A stretch of 64,000 nucleotides of DNA from Hygrophila difformis (taxonomy: Eukaryota; Streptophyta; Magnoliopsida; Lamiales; Acanthaceae), in NCBI GenBank assembly GCA_030278955.1, contig JAOANR010000005.1, forward strand, positions 36,521,105-36,585,104, given 5' to 3'. The translations under genes were made by a program, and so were the position numbers. The notes beneath the pieces are model-generated. The model searched no databases. It saw only the letters and a list, made by a program, of their open reading frames with translations, and was not told the DNA's origin. Shown one piece after another: positions 33,184 to 44,667 of the stretch (the first letter of the stretch is position 1; every line of letters starts with the position of its first letter).

Positions 33184-33548
33184 TAATTTTTTTTCTTGCA
33201 TTTGGGGCTCTTAGATAATTTGATTAATTGAATTGGCAATTTATCCATTTCCCTCCACCCACAAAAAGTTGAATTTTGGCAATTTTTCCAAGAAATTACT
33301 TATATTTTTATTTTTTATTTTATTTTTTATCTTTTTAGTTTTTTTTTAATTTTTTTTTTTTTTTGCAATAATACTTGCAAATGAATTGCGAATGATAATG
33401 AATTAAAGATGTATTGAATTTTAGCAATTTTTCCAAGGAATTATATTCAATGATTTTTTAAAGTAATAGTTGGATAATAATGAATATAATTCAAGATGTA
33501 TTGAATTGTGGGAAGCAATTTCGGAGGAAAAATGATTTGAAAATATTC
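33184..33548. other. Intergenic DNA, low complexity
   Basis: AT-rich with long T runs near 33340-33365. No gene seen. Confidence 0.4.
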
Positions 33549-33561
33549 AACTTTAATACTT

Positions 33562-33751
33562 ACCACTTACCAAACACAAGTTGGTTTGAGTGGTATGGAG
33601 CTCTGACAGCTCAAACAAAGCTCTCGGATTCGAGCCTTTGTTTATGTAGAATTCTGATTTGGGAGAGACAACCCTTCAGTGTCCACCGATCCTCGAAGGA
33701 TTAGTCTTGGGTCCAATAAGACCTACAGATACCCTGCTATTCAGCTAAAAA
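33562..33751 (+). mobile_element. tRNA-derived SINE
   Basis: 190 bp between perfect 13-bp direct repeats AACTTTAATACTT (33549-33561, 33752-33764) and ending in an A-rich tail. Internal polymerase III promoter: box A-like TGGTTTGAGTGG near 33582 and box B-like GGATTCGAGCC at 33626-33636, about 33 bp apart as in tRNA genes. No anticodon-loop structure or intact tRNA is present, so it is not a tRNA gene. Mobilised in trans by a LINE. Confidence 0.8.
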
Positions 33752-33764
33752 AACTTTAATACTT

Positions 33765-34263
33765 CATATTATCTATATTATAATAAACTTGTTGATCCTA
33801 TGAACAGTAACATCATATTACTTTTATAGATAAGATAATATTGGGCCTCACAAAATTAATTCTGGAGGTTAAACAACATTGGGCTACCAGAAAATTAATT
33901 TTAAAAAGTCCATAAAACAGCCAATAACACAGCCCATAATACATCTTCATTCTTATCCATAACACGATGCATACAGTAGGATCAAACTCTTTAATATTGC
34001 CCATAACGCACGCACATTCTCAGCCAAAATTATAGTGTTTATGATTCCTTAAACCATCATAATTAAATACAAAATGATATATTTCATTTACCTCTGTGCT
34101 CAGCCATAATAATAGAGTTTATGTTTCTATAATGTTTTAACCCCTATAAATAAGGTATGATTCTCAAGGAAAAAGCTACATCTCCCAATTTCACAATCAC
34201 AGTCCCTTTCTATAGCAGCCATCCAGCAGTCTGAAAAAAAAATACAACAATATCAGCCACAAT
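33765..34263. other. Upstream region of the RPA-like gene
   Basis: AT-rich sequence that should hold the promoter. CTATAAATAAGG at about 34144-34155 is a possible TATA box about 110 bp before the ATG at 34264. No other gene seen. Confidence 0.45.
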
Positions 34264-36584
34264 ATGCCAACAGGTACAGAATATAGTTTTCAAAGTACAT
34301 TATATTATATATGCACAAGATTAAACATTTATATAATTATGCAGATTACTCAAAATCAATGGTCCCATGGAAAAAATTCAAAGAGTTAGAAGCCACGGAT
34401 ACAATGGTCGGTGTAACATGTCAGTGCATCCGGAAATGCAATATAAACTCTCAATCCAAGAAAAGTGAAATCTTAAGTGTTGAGGCAATTTTTCAAGATG
34501 ATGAGGTATTTTTTTCAGAAAAAATTTTGCTCATAATATATTATAAGTATTATAATCAACAAATATACTAAAACTAACTGTTGGTATACAGGGCACAAAA
34601 TTTTTGTTCTCAATTCCGAAAAACCTAATCAACAAATTTCAAGAAAAAATTGAAGAAGGGCAAGTGTATTCTGTGGTTAGGTTTGTAGTTACAAACAACT
34701 ATGGTTTGTGTACAAGGTCACAAATGAAGTATTCAAAGGGAAATTCACATTCAAAACGTTAGTGAGATCTGAGAACAAGCCAGAATTTCCAATGCTTGCA
34801 TTCTACTTCAAAACATTTGTAGAAATACAAGAAATGAGAGATCCTGCAAGGGAAATACCTTTTGGTAAGTATACTAATTTAAGCGTGCTTCTTCATGGTA
34901 TTGACAATTGTAGTTATATCAATTTTAATATTTATTCCTTACATATGCAGATGTAATGGGGAGAGTTGTGCAAGTCCCAAGAGCCCCAAAAACAATTACA
35001 AAACATAATGGCCAAAATGCCAAGGCTATTGATTTTATCCTAGAGGATGATTGGTAAGTTGACAAACACAATTTCTTGTGCAATTTCAATTCAAGGATCA
35101 ATTAAAACTACAAATAACATTTTCACATTGATGCAGCAGAAACACTCTCTCATGCACTATGTGGGAGGATTATGCTATTAAAGTTATCGACATGTTTTGT
35201 GATAGAAGTGATAAAAAGGATGATGACATCCTTATTATTCAATTCTGTAGGGCAACAATGTATCAAGGTAAACAAAATTTCTTAACAATATGTTTTAGCA
35301 ATAAAATGATACCTACTAACTCCGTTTCAAATTTTGATTTACACCATCTTGCAGGAAAAGTGAACTTGAGCAACACGTTTCATGCAACAAATCTACTATT
35401 GAACTACCAATATGATATTGTTAATGAATTTCGAAAGAAGTATGATGAATATTCTTAGATTTAATGAACAGTTATGCTTTCTTCCAATAAACAAAAATAT
35501 TTATAAAAGTGATTTTGATAGCTCTTTTTCCCTTTTTAGCCTTATGACCAACAATGAAAACCATGAAAACAGCGAAATAGTGTACTCAACAGATAGCTAT
35601 TGTACTCCTGATTCAAACAAAGAAATAACTTGCTCGATTCGAGATCTCTGTGAAACTACAAAGGTCATAGCATATATATATATATATATATATATTTTAA
35701 TCAACTATAAATTCATTATATAGAATTGTTATTAATAATGTTCTATTGATTTTGATTCCTACATAATATATTCAACAGGGAGGCTATTTTTGGATTACTG
35801 CTATAGTTGTGAATATAGATTCGAGCAACTCATGGTACTACTTGGCTTGCAATACCTGTTGGAGTAAAATGGAAAATGAAGATAAAAATCCCTCCTGCCC
35901 AAGATGTAGAAATGAAACAGGTACCATGCGTTACAAACTTATAATGGATTTTGCGGATAGTTCTGGGAGTTCCCCATTCATTGTTTGGGACAAAGAATGC
36001 AGTCAAATAATAGGCAAGCATGCCAATGAATTAAAAAGAACTACGGTCAGCGACATATTATACATTTTCTACATGTTTTTATTTATTTTATTGTGGAGCA
36101 TATTATTGTTCATTGCATTTTATTATTTAAAGATTTAATATGTAACTTTTTTTAGGATGGACAAGTTCCAATTGAGATTGAGGAAGCTTTTTTAAACAAG
36201 AGATTCAAGTGTAAGATCAAAATCAAAGGTGAACCATGGCAACAAAATACAGTGACTTCAATTTTATCTTTAGATGAAGATGAGCACGGTCAAAATTCAA
36301 TGTCCTCATCAGTGATCGAATATTCTATAGGCCTTTTGGAGAATTCGAACACGGAAATGGACATGAATGCCAAAGAGAAGTCACTTGAAAGTTTGAATAA
36401 GCAACAAGAAAGCACTGTTATAGATCACTTCACAGGGAGTCCGAAAGCAAATAAGGGTCACGGAGTGAAGCCAGCAATATTACATGTTGATCGTGAGTTG
36501 GAATCATTGAAGAGAAATTTGGATGACGAATTCTCAGCCACAAAACTGAAGAGATCAGTTAGGATAAAGACTGAAAAGAAATGA
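34264..36584 (+). pseudogene. RPA70-like single-stranded-DNA-binding protein, one frameshift
   Basis: Nine exons with GT-AG borders: 34264-34273, 34345-34505, 34592-34864, 34951-35053, 35137-35267, 35355-35439, 35540-35663, 35779-36045, 36156-36584. They total 1583 nt, one short of a multiple of three, and every joined frame is open except for a one-base loss near 34706 in exon 3. The product would be about 527 residues with the layout of plant replication protein A large-subunit-like proteins. An N-terminal OB-fold (VPWKKFKELEATD, IPKNLINKF) is followed by a middle OB-fold (DVMGRVVQVP, CTMWEDYA). The C-terminal Rfa1-type domain follows, with a four-cysteine zinc site (ACNTC ... SCPRC) in exon 8, then an acidic-basic tail. 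Such genes are carried by many plant Helitrons, and a Helitron helicase relic lies just upstream on the other strand, so I infer it was Helitron cargo. A host RPA70 paralogue cannot be excluded. Confidence 0.75.
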
Positions 36585-37437
36585 TTTGGAAGTTAAAATT
36601 TGAGTGCTTTTATAATTAGCTTATTTGCTTTGAGAATTGAATAAATATTTTTATAGGTCTGTACTGAAATAATGATATGTATTGAACGAACATATCTATG
36701 AAGGTTTAAATTGTTTCAGAAATAAAATATTCTTATTACAATGTTTCAGATTTGTTGTTTTGGTTATTAATAATTCAGAGATTGGTTATTACAATATTTT
36801 AATTTGGATAATTTTTACAACTTTATTATTGTACATATTAATGAAACTAAGGAAATATAACAAGGGAAGGAAACAAAAATCTTTTAAATTTTTTTAATTA
36901 TTTTTTGGACAGCAAATTCACTGGGAATTGTTAGTACAATCAGCCAAAAAAATGGCAGCAAGTATACATTACTCATTTTATGGACATAGTGAAATATAGA
37001 AATATATAAAGCATAGGAACCATGGATCATTAAATCCTTAAATAATTTTAATTAATATGTTAAATCAATCCAAAATTGACCGCATATTTATTTTTAGCCA
37101 TAGCACAGGTAATATGAAAAAAAGATATGAAACAAAAAATCTTTAAATTTTTTAACACATTCTTGGGGCATCAAATTTATCAAATACTGTATTTGTTATT
37201 AAAATCTATTAAAAATTAACAGTAAGATTATTTTTTATCATAGCGGGAAATATGGAAATATAGAAATTATAGGAAACAAAAATCTTCATATGTTTCATTA
37301 ATTTAAATTTGTTAGTAAAACAGTCAAAGATTGGCCACAAATTTATTTAGATTCGGTCAAAGATTCACCACAAATTTAATTCTAGCATAGAGAAACAAAA
37401 ATACCAAAAATTTTGACTGACTTTTGGGACAGCATGA
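36585..37437. other. AT-rich intergenic DNA
   Basis: Follows the RPA-like gene. No credible gene; a frame at 36682-36897 is low-complexity. The Helitron 3' end could lie here, but I could not identify a hairpin followed by CTRR with confidence. Confidence 0.4.
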
Positions 37438-38689
37438 CTGTCAGAGATTTTTCAGTCATTTTGGGATATCAAAACAGCTTTTTTTTTTTTGAGGAAATAA
37501 AGTTTTATTCCAACAGGGAGCAAAACTATTGAGTACTTCATGGTTACAATCCAAACTGAGAAATAATCCCCTAAGGGAACAGTTTTATCATAGACCTATC
37601 GGCCAAATAGACAAACAGGCCAAACGCATGAAGCACAAAAAATAACTGAGTATAATTGAGCATCAACATCTTCCAATACTATGTTATACCCGGTTCATGA
37701 GCTCCCTCCAATCGAAACAAGAAACGCACTCCTAGTTACCACAACTTATTAAATTGCTGCAGCCTCCGAGGTGTATAGCAGCAGCAGTAGCTTGTCTGCA
37801 GCAATGGGGCACGGCCTTTTGCAGCAGTAGCAGCTTCCTCAACGTGAAGTTCCATAGTGATACACCCAACAATATATCTTCTAACTCATGACATCATACA
37901 ATCCTCTCCTCACGGCAGCGGCGCGGATATACATACTCTTGACTGGCAAACATAGTCTATTGTCAACGAACTGCATGTGTCTACCTATGTTGAGGTAGAT
38001 TCTCCGGTGCACAACATCCATACCCAATGCAGCCGAGGTCTCGTCCGAGCCATACCACTTTGTTCAAATAACAACCCTCAAGCCAATCAGTCTAGGCCCA
38101 AGTTACATATGCGTCTTTGCCCTCTCAGGTAAAAGGACAAATGCTCCCTTGTAATACATCATAATGACAGACCTTGACTTTGCTACATACACACATCTCC
38201 CCTGCTAGCAGTAATTAAATCCAATGCATCGAAGAACGCAGGGTGGTGGAATGAAGTAATGGACCGGAGCTGAACAAGAGAGACTGGATGAAAGGCTCGA
38301 CCAAATTGGGTTGACAAGATATGAGTAATGCAAATGGGGAAGAAGAAAACGAAAGGTGGTGAAACAGAAGTTAATGGGCCAAAGCTGCAATTGATAACAG
38401 CATGAATGTTTCAAGCAATGGATTGCCAAAAGATGATGCCAAATGTATAGGTGAGCGGCAGAAAATAAGCTTAACATGCAAATTGAAAACCATCCATACC
38501 ATGCACATGAAATTCGGATCGTGTTGCAAAGCCTGCTCTCCAACGGGATGAAATTAAAAAACCAAACCTCAAGAATAATAACATGAACTGTAGTTCCATA
38601 TCTCCTTTCTAATCTCTCAGAACCAAATCAATTACAATTAGACTACCCCACTAGAGAAACAATTCCATCTCAACATTTGTTTTATGCTT

Positions 38690-38815
38690 CTTTTTTTTTC
38701 TCTCTCTTTTTTTCTTTCTTTTTATTTTTATTTTTTATTTTTTATTTTTTTTATTTTTTTTTCTCTTCTTTTTCTTCTTTTTCTTCACCCCCCCCTTTTT
38801 TTCTTCTTCTAAAAA
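38690..38815. repeat. Pyrimidine-rich low-complexity tract
   Basis: About 125 bp almost purely C and T (long runs of TTTTTC, TTCTTC and a C run). Gives a spurious Phe/Ser-rich frame. It lies in the long 3' part of the LINE. Confidence 0.8.
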
Positions 38816-39688
38816 CCACCTCCAGCCACAAAAGAGAATATACATTCGACTCACCACAACCTTATTTTTCTTGCTGCCCTACTAAATGTCCATCAGTATC
38901 CAACCCCATTCTACATAGTGATTCCATCATACTAGACCAAAGGTGTGAAGCCCTTTGTCTCCCAATGTTGGCTTTGCAACACAACAGAATTTCAAATGAA
39001 GTTATAGATTGTACCTCAAATGCATATTAAAGCTAATTTCTGAGAGTCTAGATTATCACTTATCCCCAGGTTTTAGGTGTTGGACCTCACAAGGAATTAG
39101 GATGAAATGTAGGAATTTGAAACCAAAAAGTGTTTTCTTGGTACCCTAATCAATTCTGATGCATTAGACTTAATTATAGCAGGCTCAATATGTAAGATAC
39201 AGCAAAATCGAGAAAGTCAAAATGAGTATCACCTTTTTACTTCCGATGTCAGCTTGAGTTTCATTTCTCTTCTTGCCACTTGGCTTGAGCATTCCATGTC
39301 CCAAATTCCATCATCCTCTCGGTTGATTCCATCCGCAGCACCTCTATCATAGACCTCATTCTGTTTCAAGATTTTGCCCTCCCACCTGTTCGGTCTCAGT
39401 AGCAGCATCACCACCCGTGCTTAGAGTTTTTAACAACGTAGTTATCAGTGACTTAAACGACCTCATCTATTCGGCATTCCTCCAGTCTACCAGCCATCAA
39501 TGTTTGAGGATTGTACCTGCAACACCTGCAAAACATGTTAAGAAAATAAAGCATTTAATTCCAATATTGCTCCAGCCCCTCTCCAACTCCATCCATCCTG
39601 TCAACATCCACAAAGTGCGTAACCAAGCTTATCTAGCTCCAGCCTTACTTTCCATTGCCCGATCACTCCCCGCACCCCTTAGATACTG

Positions 39689-41046
39689 TTATATCCGTTT
39701 CTCAATCTTGCCCTCTCCCGCTGCTCCCATCCTCGCCCACTTATCTGCCATTTCATTGCGTTCTCTAAGTATATGTTGAACTCTCACCCCCCCTCCATGC
39801 CTAAGCACCACCATGACCGGCCCCATTAGTTCCCTTAACCTCCATGGGATCTTCTCTGGTTGTAGCATCCATTTCACTACATTGGCTGAGTCACACTCAA
39901 AAATCATCTTGCACATTGGGAAGCCATGGTCCCTAATTAGATTATGCAAACCCGATTGATAGCCATGACTTCGGCCTCTGTTGAATTTGTATTTCCAATG
40001 TAATCTGACAGAATAAATATCACCTCTCCTCTATCGTTTCTTATGACACCTCCAACTCCAGCCGGACCGGGGTTTCCCATCGAGGATCCGTCCGTGTTCA
40101 CTTTCCACCATCCTTCCTCCGGTCTTTCCCATACCAACCCATTCCGTGATATTCCTGCCCTTCCCCCTTTAAAACCTGGAATTCCTTCCGGAAAGCTCAG
40201 TACCAAACCCTCAACACTTGAATCACAGTCTTTTGCCATCGCTTTCCACCACCAACATACCAATGATCTTACCGTTTCTGCTGCTGTCCTAACATCTCCC
40301 CTCTGGCCTTTGAAAATGAGATCATTACGACACTTCCATATAATCCATATTGTAGCCAAACCTGTTATTCTCCATATCTGTTTATGTCCATGCTTCAGCT
40401 GCATATCCCACCACCATTCCAACAAGTTACTTATTCTGCCTGGAACCACCATCACCACCCCAAACCATGCAGCCACATATCGCCATATATCCCCCGCAAA
40501 CTCACATCTACTAAACACATGGTCAGCTGATTCTGTCTCTTTTCCACAGAATTGGCAGAGGGCACTAGCAGCAGGTATGCATCCACGTAGTACTAGAATT
40601 TCTCTTACTGGTAGTGCGTTGTGAGCTAATTTCCAAGCCAACAATTTTACCTTCATTGGCACCTTAATTTTCCAGAACTGCTCCCACATTCCTTTTACTT
40701 CTCTGCCCTCGTTTTCAATGCTCCAGTTCCAGCATCTCTTAGGTGTATACCTACCATCTCCTGCCTTAATCCAAACCGCTTTATCATCCAAGTACCGATT
40801 CATCTTTATCCCACTCAAAACTGCCATTAGTTGGTTCCAGCCTTCCACCTCCCAATCAAATAGTGACCGCCTCAATTCAATTCTCCATTCCCAATCGAAC
40901 CCCGTCCACTTCCCAAACTCTGCAATTTTTCCTTCCATGTTAATTGCCAAAGCAAAGATCCTAGGGAATAAGATCTTCAGGGGACATCCTGCCTCCACCC
41001 ATGAGTCCTGCCAGAACCTGACTTTGAGACCATTTCCTACTGACAC
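39689..41046 (-). pseudogene. LINE pol C-terminus: RT zinc-binding and RNase H domains
   Basis: A 369-codon piece (41046-39937) and an 86-codon piece (39949-39689) in another frame together form the C-terminal part of a plant L1-type pol. First comes the region after reverse transcriptase (VGNGLKVRFWQDSW). Next is the zf-RVT domain (WKIKVPMKVKLLAWKL, CQFCGKE, DHVFSRCEFAGDIWR). Then an RNase H domain begins VNTDGSSMGNPGPAGVGGV with its catalytic aspartate and TEAEVMAI with the glutamate. The frame shifts near 39940, after MAINR, and the second piece supplies ECDSANVV (aspartate) and RERNEMADKWARMG (last catalytic position). One indel is the only break seen. Without the reverse transcriptase itself, it is dead. 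Confidence 0.85.
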
Positions 41047-41082
41047 TTTTAGCCCAGCCTCCTGTCAGAGATTTTTCAGTCA

Positions 41083-42548
41083 ATTAATTAATTAATTATC
41101 CATTACATTTCGACATTAATTTATTTAACTATAATCCGATTATAAAAAATGTGTTAGTAAATAGAAGGAATTTACTCTTTAGGAAATACAAATCAATGGA
41201 TTAATTAGCTCAATTAGCCAGAAATGCCAAAAAGATAAGGTGTCATTAAATATAAGGAAATTACTCTTTAGGAAATATATAAATCAATAGATTAATTAGC
41301 TAGAAATCAGCTAATCTCCAATCTGATATTTTTAATAAATTAAAATAAAATGCAATAAATTTCTCAGCCTTGAAATCAAAATAACATTAAATTTTCAATA
41401 AATGAAATTCAATAAAATTAAACGAAATTCAAATGAACAAACCTTTTTCCCCAATTTCTCAGCCTGATATCTCGCATTCCTTGATATCATTCTCTCAGCA
41501 AGCAATCTTCCTCTCAAATATTTTATTCTTCCAAGAGACTTTCACTGACAAAAGTATCAATCCATTTTACCCACTAGAAAAGGAAATTTAAAAAAATTGA
41601 AGTCACATATATCCATTTCACAGAAACCTGAACTCCACTTACCATTTTGCATTATCTATCCCAGAAATCCTGTTCAGTGAAGCCCTATCAACAGAAATGC
41701 AGGTCCACCTTCAGGAAATTTAACAGATTAGTAAAAGGAGAAAAAAAAGTGAGTTTCTGTAAGACATCGCTCAGCCAAAATCATATAGCCTTTGCAATCA
41801 AGGTCCTTGCTCTGCATGCAGGTAATAAAATTACATATGAAACAACTTTACTTAGTTTTTACATAATGCAATGCAAGATAATGAATTTGTTTTTCCCTAA
41901 TTCACATAGCAGTCACAATGAATACAATATCTTGCTTTTCATCACTTATAGATGTATTACACTGAATTTTTTCTTATAAATTGTACCTAAATCTGTAATA
42001 GTTTGTTGAATTATTGAACAACAGTCGAATGGTGATCTCTAGAATGAATGCATATGAAAGAGTTGTTACCTTTAATTCTTTTCCACACATAAATATCGCA
42101 GTTTTGGTGTTTGTTCCCGAATGACCAATTTTTTTTCATATTCCTAGCAAAAATGGAAAACATTAATGTTAAGAATCTGTAGTACAATATGACTTTTTAA
42201 AAAAAATATTTATACATAAATGCTTTTTTCCATCTATTATATCAAATCTGATATTCAATGAATATCTAATTTTACTTTTCATGGATTAATGAGTCATCAG
42301 GTACCACAACCATTCAACTGAAATGTCTGATAATGAAGTTCAGAAATGGAATGCACTGACAGGTTCAACAATGGAGAATTCTGATGGTATGATCACTTTC
42401 CTAGAATTAATATAAATTTAGAATTGCTGGATAGATTAAGTGGGTAATCGAATACTCATTTGCTCATTACAAGTAATTCTTTAATGTTGCATTAACTTAT
42501 TCACAATGTGTGTGAGGAACCTTATGTGTCATGATTTAGCTCCTTAGG
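41083..42548 (+). other. AT-rich region with two possible orphan exons
   Basis: Mostly non-coding. Two stretches look like coding exons with splice sites. The frame ending AIKVLALHAG at 41822 has a donor GTAATA. The stretch 42301-42386 lies between an acceptor (TCATCAG) and a donor (GTATGA) and reads through HSTEMSDNEVQKWNALTG without stop. I do not recognise either. They could be pieces of a gene cut off by the LTR elements to the right. Confidence 0.25.
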
Positions 42549-42941
42549 TGTAACACCCCGGTTTTTGGTCACCCAGGTCGGGATGTCACCGCCACACCTC
42601 CCTAGTAAGACACGGTTTCTCCGGCTTACTAAAGAGATGCAAGGCTAGATATTTCAGTATTTAGAAATATTTAAAACATTTGCAAACAGCCCATACAATA
42701 TAGTCTCGAAAATAATAATATCATAATGCAGCGGAAATAATATTTAAGTATAATATTGCAGCGGAAATGTAAATAAGACCGACATGGTCAAAACACGGGT
42801 TAAACAGGCCCGTTTATTCTATAGTCTAATGCAAGAATTTAATAATAAAGTTTCGCAAAATATAGTTCCCCATGCATGAACGTGCTCATGTTTGTTCCAT
42901 ATACTCTATAAGGAAAAAGAAAAATAAACGGTTTGGTCAGC
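42549..42941 (+). mobile_element. LTR fragment, probably Ty3/gypsy
   Basis: Begins TGTAACACCCCGGTTTTTGG, a common gypsy LTR start, and runs until interrupted at 42942 by the start of element A. The remainder would lie beyond the window if A was inserted in it. Contains a repeated AATATT..GCAGCGGAAAT motif near 42715 and 42755. No coding sequence. Confidence 0.5.
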
Positions 42942-43244
42942 TGATAATGGCCAAAAATGACCATTATTTTCAATCCATTTCCGTGTCTTAAACGGGCATT
43001 TGATCGCATTCCGGTCTCACATTAAGTAAGGAAGCAGTCGAATTGGACTAATTTATGCATAATTGTAAAAATAATAAGCTGGTGTGAAAAAGACATAAAT
43101 ATGTAATTTTATTACATATTTATGTTAGAAAAATCCAAAAACATGAGAAAAAGAAAAGGAATGAAAAAGATGGGAAAAAGAGAGAAAAGCCCACAAAAAG
43201 AACAGTTTCGGCCCATCTGGCCCAACCCAGCAGGCCCAGGAACA

Positions 43245-43496
43245 CCTTTGTCGCGGAAGCTCCTTTGTCGCGATGCATGGTTCCGCGACAAAGGAACGCT
43301 CCGCGACCAAGCAAGCTCAGATGAAGGAGAAGACCAGCCAAAGCCCTCTGGCGCGATACCTTTGTCGCGATGCCCTGTTCCGCGACAAAGGTCCATTCCG
43401 CGACAAAGATGCATTTTTAGAGACACAAGACCCAGTCGAGAAGCTTTGCCACATGCAGTGTGTTCCGCGACCAAACTTGGTGCTCCGAGACAAAGC
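43245..43496. repeat. GTCGCG palindrome cluster 1 of element A
   Basis: Two full compound palindromes and one partial: inner arms TTTGTCGCG.../...CGCGACAAA flanked by outer arms of the same motif (GTCGCGGAAG, CTCCGCGACC). Upstream of the TATA box, so in the U3 part. Frames through it are repeat artefacts. Confidence 0.85.
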
Positions 43497-43563
43497 TGTG
43501 ATGTGTGTGATGTCTTGAGACACAATGGGCTCAAATCAAGGCCCATGAGCTTAGGGTTTCCCC

Positions 43564-43572
43564 TCTATAAAT
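43564..43572 (+). promoter_or_regulatory. TATA box of element A LTR
   Basis: CTATAAATA, conserved in element B's LTR in reverse orientation (57954-57962), about 70 bp after the palindrome cluster. Probable LTR promoter, transcription rightward. Confidence 0.7.
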
Positions 43573-44194
43573 ATGAGGTGTTTCCTTTGAGCTAGAGGTT
43601 GGAAGAATCTTAGAAAAACTACACCTTCTTGAAGACAAGTTGGGGAGTTCGGTAGTTTAGTTTAGTTTAGGGTAGTTTAGTTAGATTTTTCTTGTATTAT
43701 TTACTGCATGCACTAGTTAGAAATAGTTTACTGCACTTTGATTAGATAGCCAGTTTTATACTTTGTTTTTGTTCTAAGCTGTTGTTTAAGGGTTTGTGGT
43801 ACTCAAACCATGGGTATGAACAACACCTTTTAATAATATGGGAAAACATTCTCCATTTGTGTCCCAAAATCATGAAATGGGTCTCACACCCCATGGATCT
43901 TACTGTTTTCATTTTTCTTGGGTCATTTGACCCTTGTTTTTGCATTTTAATGTCACTGCTTGGTGACTTTTTCTTGGGATAATGTTGCATGCTTATGGAT
44001 GATCTAGCTTAGATTAGGGTTTCTTAAGTTTTAAGTTTGCTTTATTTCTATTTTGTTCAAGCATGTTCTAGCTAGATTCAAATTCTGTTTTGTTATTTTG
44101 AGCTTAGTTTAGCTTTTGAATCTGAAATGGGTGAGATCACACATAATGCATGCCACTGTTCCACTTTACTTTTCTGACATGTGTACTGGACACA

Positions 44195-44667
44195 CCTTTG
44201 TCGCGGAACAACCCTTGTCGCGGAACCACGTTCCGCGACAAAATGATGCTTTGGCGACAAAGGTGCCAAAGAACATTTGTTGACCATTATTTTGAAACCC
44301 TTGGTCGCGAAACACCCCTTGGCGCGGAACCACGTTCCGCGACAAAATCTTGATTAGCGACCAAGGACCCAAATACTTGTGATTTTATTCTGGAAGGGCT
44401 TTGTCGCGAAGCAACCTTGTCGCGGAACCACGTTCCGCGCCAAAATCTCTTGTTCCGCGACAAGAATTATGCCTTGTCCAATTTTCAACCTTTTTGTCGC
44501 TATGCCCTTGTCGCGGAACCACGTTCCGCGACAAAATTTTCTTTACTTAGCGACAAAACAAACCCTAAGCTTTCAAAATCCCATATCTCTTATTTCCCTC
44601 CCCTTTGTCGCGAAACCTTTGTCGCGGAGCCATGCTCCGCGACACAAACCCTGTATCGCGACAAGGT
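44195..44667. repeat. GTCGCG palindrome cluster 2 of element A
   Basis: Five compound units, period about 100 bp. Each has an inner palindrome with arms TTGTCGCGGAAC and GTTCCGCGACAA around a 3-base centre (CAC), framed by outer arms such as CCTTGGTCGC and GCGACCAAGG. Spacers differ in sequence while the arms are kept. Downstream of the TATA box. Confidence 0.9.

Larger units (their letters stand above)
37459..41062 (-). mobile_element. 5'-truncated L1-type LINE
   Basis: Minus-strand element: coding remnant at 41046-39689, poly(A) visible as the T run at 37480-37491. A 21-bp direct repeat (starting CTGTCAGAGATTTTTC) occurs at 37438-37458 and 41062-41082 and is probably the target duplication. 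About 20 bp separate its left copy from the T run, so either the duplication is longer and its right copy has been trimmed, or the tail end is modified. The element is truncated in pol, before the zinc-binding region. The 2.2 kb between the coding end (39689) and the tail is long for a plant L1 3' UTR and may include other sequence. Confidence 0.7.

Noticed and set aside
33582..33640. A tRNA gene
   Set aside because: Only box A- and box B-like motifs; no acceptor or anticodon stem. The 13-bp duplication and A-tail show a SINE.
37438..37458. The CTGTCAGAGATTTTTC repeat as the ends of a DNA transposon
   Set aside because: Direct and not inverted repeats, with a poly(T) next to one and L1 pol sequence reading towards it; LINE target duplication fits.
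38677..39030. 117-codon Phe/Ser-rich frame
   Set aside because: Translation of the C/T-rich tract.
44195..44667. Regularly spaced palindromic repeats resembling a CRISPR array
   Set aside because: Plant nuclear context, compound palindromes with unequal spacers, no cas genes, and the repeats belong to LTRs of a retroelement.
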